From Nitrosovibrio sp. Nv6 (GTDB taxonomy: Bacteria; Pseudomonadota; Gammaproteobacteria; Burkholderiales; Nitrosomonadaceae), in NCBI RefSeq assembly GCF_900110495.1, contig NZ_FODX01000002.1, positions 310,001 through 374,000 on the forward strand: DNA of 64,000 nucleotides, read 5' to 3'. The notes under the pieces were generated by a model. The model was given only the letters and a program-made list of their open reading frames with translations, had not been told where the DNA came from and made no database searches. The number at the start of each line of letters is the position of its first letter. Within the stretch, counting starts at the first letter, position 1. This document shows positions 60,292 through 64,000 of this stretch, in pieces. A program made the position numbers and the translations under genes.

Positions 60292-60717
60292 TCACCAGGC
60301 GCCATATGAGGTTTCATCCTTTGCCTGATCCGCCGAGCCGCTGCGCACATCGTAAACACCGGTTCCCCCGTCAGGTGGCGGCACGGCCACCCAGGTATCC
60401 GCGCTGTCAGTCAGAGGATCAACTGGAATGGCACGCAAATACCGCTTTTCCACCAACTCGGCAAGGTCCTCCGGATACTGTCCGGTATCGCTGTTGAATT
60501 TATCAATGGCATCGCGCATGACGTTCAGATCCTGGCGCAACACCGTCTCCCTGGACCGGTCCAGCGAATTGAAATATTTAGGCGCTGCAATGGTAAGAAG
60601 AATAGCAATGATCGCCATCACCACCAGCAATTCGATCAGGGTAAAACCGCCATGACGCCGGCCGTTGGGCGAAACAGCATTGGCTACGCCGCCATTTGGT
60701 TTGTGTTTGCGCTTCAT
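60292..60717 (-). CDS. Type II secretion-type pseudopilin (GspG-like)
   Basis: A 141-residue class III pilin-like protein. A basic leader ends RRHGG, followed by FTLIELLVVMAIIAILLTIAAPKYFNS, a GspG-type transmembrane helix with Glu5. The soluble part (LNVMRDAIDKFNSDTGQYPEDLAELVEKRYLRAIPVDPLTD) matches GspG, the major pseudopilin of type II secretion. An earlier ATG at 60771 is open but gives an overlong leader. It lies between two other pseudopilin genes. Confidence 0.85.
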   Translation of the reverse strand: MKRKHKPNGGVANAVSPNGRRHGGFTLIELLVVMAIIAILLTIAAPKYFNSLDRSRETVLRQDLNVMRDAIDKFNSDTGQYPEDLAELVEKRYLRAIPVDPLTDSADTWVAVPPPDGGTGVYDVRSGSADQAKDETSYGAW

Positions 60718-60745
60718 AATAAATCCGGAATCAGCATTGTCCGGC

Positions 60746-61246
60746 TCACCATTTATCATAAGCAATCCCATTCAGACCGATCTCTTGCGAACGCGAATAT
60801 ACATCGAAGACGTCATCGCCTTCCTGCGGGCTGTCCGGCGGGCTTTCATAAGCGCGCTTGCCCCAGGTACCGGCATCGGTCAAGCCGGGATCGTCAGACA
60901 TGGGATCACGCGGTAACCGCCGCAGGAAATAGATTTTGCGCTTTTCCGGTTCCTTCATGTCCGGCACACCATCAACCAGATCTTCCAGTTTGCGTGGATA
61001 CTCAGACTCTTCGGCTTTCCTGGCTACACGCCCGTCGTTGACCGCACGCTTGTATGCGTCGATCGCTTCCCGGATTTGCCGCAATCCGGTCCGCAATTCC
61101 TGCTCTTTTGCACGCTTTACCGCGAGCTCATACAAGGGTGTCGCCATGGAGGCAAGCACGGCCATGATAGCGACAGCTACCATCATTTCGATCAGGCTAA
61201 AGCCACCCTGAGCTGCCGGGTTTTTTAGGGAAACCCTGCTCGCCAT
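60746..61246 (-). CDS. Second GspG-like pseudopilin
   Basis: A 166-residue prepilin-like protein. The leader ends PAAQGG, with the cleavage before FSLIEMMVAVAIMAVLASMATPLYE (Glu5 in place). The soluble segment LRQIREAIDAYKRAVNDGR and the FLRRLPRDPMSDDPGL stretch are GspG-like. ATG 61246 follows the secretin stop by one base. Two GspG-like genes in a row suggest a specialised type II secretion or MSHA/Oxp-like system. Confidence 0.82.
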   Translation of the reverse strand: MASRVSLKNPAAQGGFSLIEMMVAVAIMAVLASMATPLYELAVKRAKEQELRTGLRQIREAIDAYKRAVNDGRVARKAEESEYPRKLEDLVDGVPDMKEPEKRKIYFLRRLPRDPMSDDPGLTDAGTWGKRAYESPPDSPQEGDDVFDVYSRSQEIGLNGIAYDKW

Positions 61247-61247
61247 A

Positions 61248-63491
61248 TCACTGGATATCAATATTGGCAGCAGGTGGCAACGCAACCTGAGCGGAAAGAC
61301 CGCTGCTTTCGCCCGGGAAGTTGAGGTTTTTAACAGCGACCTGGGTGGTGGCCGGCTTTTGCGCGACTACCCTGAATCGCAATTCCGCGGCTCCTCCTCC
61401 CTGGCTCAGCTTCAACAGGCGGGTTCCGGAGTTCTCACCCTCATCAAGCGCTTCAAGTGCGGTGATATCGTAATTCAGCTCCAGTTCGGCTGCAGGCAAC
61501 CCAACGGCGTCGGCAAAGCTGACGCTTACCGCAAATTCCTTGCCTGCCGCTACCTGTTCCGGCGCCGCAAGCATAACCACAGGAAACGCAGGGTTGGGGA
61601 CATTCGCCTGAAACGCATCGGGTAAAGTGGAAGGAGGCTGCGCATTGCTCCTGGCCGCTGCGCTCCCACCCGAAGAGGATGACATGGCCAGCGCTCGCGG
61701 CGCCACCTTGCCAATGGTGACCGGCAGCATTCCTATCGTGTTTTCCGTGCCGAAATGAAGTTCGCTCGCCGCTCTTGCCGGCCGCGCGATATTACGCACG
61801 ATGCGAGGGGTGATCAGCAGCGCAATTTCGGTCTTGTTGCGAGTCGTGTTCTGATTGATAAACAGCTTACCGATCCAGGGCAGCGCCGAAAGACCCGGAA
61901 CCTTCGAGAGCGTGGTGCGTTCATCGTCGCTGATCAGTCCTGCCAGAACCTGGGTTTCTCCATCCCGCAGCGCAAGCGTGGTCGCTGCGGTACGCGTGCC
62001 TACCTGATAGGCCAATCCTCCCCCCGTCACCGGCACTTCCCGCACGATGTTACTTACTTCGAGGCTGACCTTCATCGATACCTCATCCTGAAGCGAAATG
62101 GTAGACTCCACGTCCAGCTTGAGCCCGACGTCGAGGTAACTCACAGAGGACGCAACCCCCACATTGGCGGTCGCGGTAGTGGTCACCACCGGCACTTTGT
62201 CCCCGATCAGGATTTTTGCCTTCTCACGGTTTTTGACACGAATACGCGGATTGGCGAGTACGTTGATGATGCCGTCCTGCCGCTTGAGGTTGACAATCAA
62301 TGCCGGGTTGGCGATGAATCCTGTCAGCCGATCCAGGTTGGAGCCATTGCCGTTAATGCCGGCGCTGCTGATCTCAAAGGGTGGAAAAGGAGCGCCGGCA
62401 GCAGCGCTGGCTGCGCTGAGCATGTTCACATTCATCCGGTCAGGGTACTGTAATCCCAGGTTGAGCAGTTGGTTACGTCCGATTTCCAGTACTTCGACTT
62501 CCAGCATGACTTCGGGATCGGCCAGATCATTCAGCGCAATTAATCGCTCCACCAGACGAATCGCATCCGGCGTATCTTTCATGACGAAGAGATTCAGTTT
62601 TTCGTCAATATGTATGTCCTTGGTTTTGACCAACCCCTTGACCATCGCGACGATCTGCTTCACATCGGTGTTGGCAACATAAAAACTGCGTACCGTCAAT
62701 TCCTGGTATTCCTTCTGCTTGGCTGGCGTGTTGGGATAGATCAGCACGGAATTCTCGTTGAGTACTTTGTGCGTGAGTTGATTCGTCATGAGCAAAAGCT
62801 TGAATAAGTCTTCTATATTGGTATCGCGAACAAAAATAGTGGTTTTGGAATCCTGCTTGACGTCTTTATCAAAGACTACGTTGATTCCCGCCGTACGCGC
62901 CATGATTTCGAAGACTGATTTCAAGCCTGTATCGCGGAACTCGAGAGTGATCGGCTGCTTGAACGCGGTCTTCAGGACAGGTCCCGTTTTTCCTGACTGG
63001 AGCTCCATGTCTGATATCCGCTGCATCAGCCGGCGCGCATCCCGCTGCAGGGGATTTTCCTGGAGAACCCACCGGACTTCGGGTTCCGCAGCCGCATAAT
63101 CACCGCGCTCCAATAATGCCTCCGCATGTTTTATCAGGGCCGTATGCCTGCGTTCCGTGTCGAGCGCCGTCAGGCCTGCGCGGGCGCGTTCGTTATGCTG
63201 ATTCAGCTCCAATACACGGCGGTACCCTTGCTCGGCGCCAGCAAGGTCGCCGGATGATCTGGCGCTATCGGCCTCCAGCAGCATGCGTCCGGCAACTGCC
63301 TCACGCTGGCGTAAAAGCACTGCGCGAATCTCGATGTTATCCGGCTCCTGGCGCGCCGCCTCTTCCAGACTGGCAAGACCCATATCGGTCTGGCCCTCGG
63401 CAATAAGCCTCTTGCCTTCGACAAATGCCTGGTTAGTCGCGCATCCTGCAAACGTAGCCAGGATCAAGGCAACTACAATGTATTTTCCCAT
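61248..63491 (-). CDS. Secretin with TPR and cohesin-like domains
   Basis: A 747-residue outer-membrane secretin. The N terminus has a lipobox (ATFAGC, Cys17), then TPR-like helices (about 35-150), an STN/N0-like domain (LEFRDTGLKSVFEIMARTAGINVVFD), N-domains and the secretin core with VPVVTTTATANVG and TQVLAGLISDDERTTLSKVPGLSALPWIGKLF. The last 90 residues (SFADAVGLPAAELELNYDITALEAL) resemble a cohesin domain. It forms the channel for a type II secretion or pilus-like machine. It overlaps the previous gene by 19 bases. Confidence 0.88.
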   Translation of the reverse strand: MGKYIVVALILATFAGCATNQAFVEGKRLIAEGQTDMGLASLEEAARQEPDNIEIRAVLLRQREAVAGRMLLEADSARSSGDLAGAEQGYRRVLELNQHNERARAGLTALDTERRHTALIKHAEALLERGDYAAAEPEVRWVLQENPLQRDARRLMQRISDMELQSGKTGPVLKTAFKQPITLEFRDTGLKSVFEIMARTAGINVVFDKDVKQDSKTTIFVRDTNIEDLFKLLLMTNQLTHKVLNENSVLIYPNTPAKQKEYQELTVRSFYVANTDVKQIVAMVKGLVKTKDIHIDEKLNLFVMKDTPDAIRLVERLIALNDLADPEVMLEVEVLEIGRNQLLNLGLQYPDRMNVNMLSAASAAAGAPFPPFEISSAGINGNGSNLDRLTGFIANPALIVNLKRQDGIINVLANPRIRVKNREKAKILIGDKVPVVTTTATANVGVASSVSYLDVGLKLDVESTISLQDEVSMKVSLEVSNIVREVPVTGGGLAYQVGTRTAATTLALRDGETQVLAGLISDDERTTLSKVPGLSALPWIGKLFINQNTTRNKTEIALLITPRIVRNIARPARAASELHFGTENTIGMLPVTIGKVAPRALAMSSSSGGSAAARSNAQPPSTLPDAFQANVPNPAFPVVMLAAPEQVAAGKEFAVSVSFADAVGLPAAELELNYDITALEALDEGENSGTRLLKLSQGGGAAELRFRVVAQKPATTQVAVKNLNFPGESSGLSAQVALPPAANIDIQ

Positions 63492-64000
63492 TCCGGTCGA
63501 GTATTCCCTGCCGTTCCACTCGCGGTGGAAAGCATTTGCTTTGCGTTAAGTGGAAGATAAGTGAATGTGATATTTTCATCGCTGATCTCATCCACGCGGT
63601 ATTGACTGTTGATGCTCTCTCCAGGCTTGACGATGTAGTTGCGTTGAGCCAAGGCGAGAAACACTCGCGTTTCGCTTCCATCGATAACTTTGCCGAGGTA
63701 TTTGAATTGAAGCGGTGGTGGGGATGGCGGCTGCGGTTTCATTGAAGCCGGAGGCGAAGGCGGAGGCGGCGCCCACGATTGACGACTAAAAATGTCGCCT
63801 GCCTGTGAGCTGAATTTCCTGCGTTCCAGGCGCTCAAGATGCAATTGCCCGGCTTCATTTTCCTCGGTGTCGATGTGCATCCGTTTCGAGGGGATCCTGT
63901 CTTCAGGTACAGATTGCTGCCAATCCGCGCCGCTATCGTCTCCGCTTACCCATTGCGTAGCCAGAAGCGTTGCCAGCAACGCGCCGCCCAGCCAGAATGT
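63473..64000 (-). CDS. PilP/MshK-like secretion protein (5' end cut)
   Basis: A minus-strand gene that runs off the window. At least 175 codons are visible; the frame is open to the last base, so the start lies outside. It begins with a hydrophobic stretch (FWLGGALLATLLATQWV), then a hydrophilic part, a proline-rich linker (PPPPSPPASMKPQPPSPPP) and a compact domain (FKYLGKVIDGSETRVFLALAQRNYIVKPGESI). This resembles PilP/MshK or GspC-like periplasmic proteins that contact the secretin. It overlaps the secretin start. Confidence 0.65.
   Translation of the reverse strand, partial: TFWLGGALLATLLATQWVSGDDSGADWQQSVPEDRIPSKRMHIDTEENEAGQLHLERLERRKFSSQAGDIFSRQSWAPPPPSPPASMKPQPPSPPPLQFKYLGKVIDGSETRVFLALAQRNYIVKPGESINSQYRVDEISDENITFTYLPLNAKQMLSTASGTAGNTRPEWENTL

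Overview
The window looks like chromosomal DNA of an autotrophic ammonia-oxidising betaproteobacterium (family Nitrosomonadaceae, most likely Nitrosospira). The evidence is a small cytochrome c of the Nitrosomonas c-552 type, a complete-looking hopanoid locus, a betaproteobacterial porin, Coq7-type ubiquinone synthesis, glycolate and glyoxylate salvage genes, and a moderately GC-rich composition. The genus is inferred from gene content and was not checked by a search. I found no tRNA, rRNA, CRISPR array, prophage or insertion sequence with DDE transposase. The only mobile-type gene is one REP-associated tyrosine transposase.

Layout. 0.2-3.5 kb: small envelope genes (DUF4156 lipoprotein, YnfA) and lgt with a methyltransferase and a START-like protein. 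3.9-9.6 kb: ilvD, a YyaL-type thioredoxin-fold protein, cytochrome c-552, a YdcF-like protein and OsmC. 9.6-14.9 kb: coq7, glcF, a CBS protein, midA and a pteridine reductase-like SDR. 14.9-15.7 kb: RayT between two matching hairpins. 15.7-19.3 kb: gatCAB on the minus strand, with a palindromic repeat between gatA and gatB. 19.4-26.1 kb: the rod-shape operon mreBCD-mrdA-rodA-rlpA. 26.3-31.7 kb: serine-glyoxylate aminotransferase, then metF, ahcY with a clear SAH riboswitch, and metK. 31.9-38 kb: dapF-DUF484-xerC, hslVU and a DEAD-box helicase.

38.2-43.5 kb: a flavoprotein, a frameshifted methyltransferase, and then the most unusual locus of the window, a minus-strand MNIO/RiPP cluster. It has two paralogous secreted precursors, one with three EGKCG repeats and one with a single such motif fused to two EF-hands, followed by a DUF692 multinuclear iron oxidase and a DUF2063 partner. 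By similarity to the oxazolin/bufferin systems it probably makes a copper-binding modified peptide. An ammonia oxidiser has a high copper demand (ammonia monooxygenase, nitrite reductase), so the context fits.

43.1-46.2 kb: dksA, pnp and rpsO. 46.4-54.7 kb: the hopanoid locus hpnH-hpnM-hpnN-mlaA-shc-hpnG, which makes, extends and moves hopanoids between membranes. 55.2-59.3 kb: an outer-membrane porin and trpGDC without an adjacent trpE. 59.6-64 kb: the downstream end of a type II secretion/type IV pilus-like operon: a PilP/MshK-like protein cut by the window edge, a secretin with a cohesin-like tail, and three pseudopilins.
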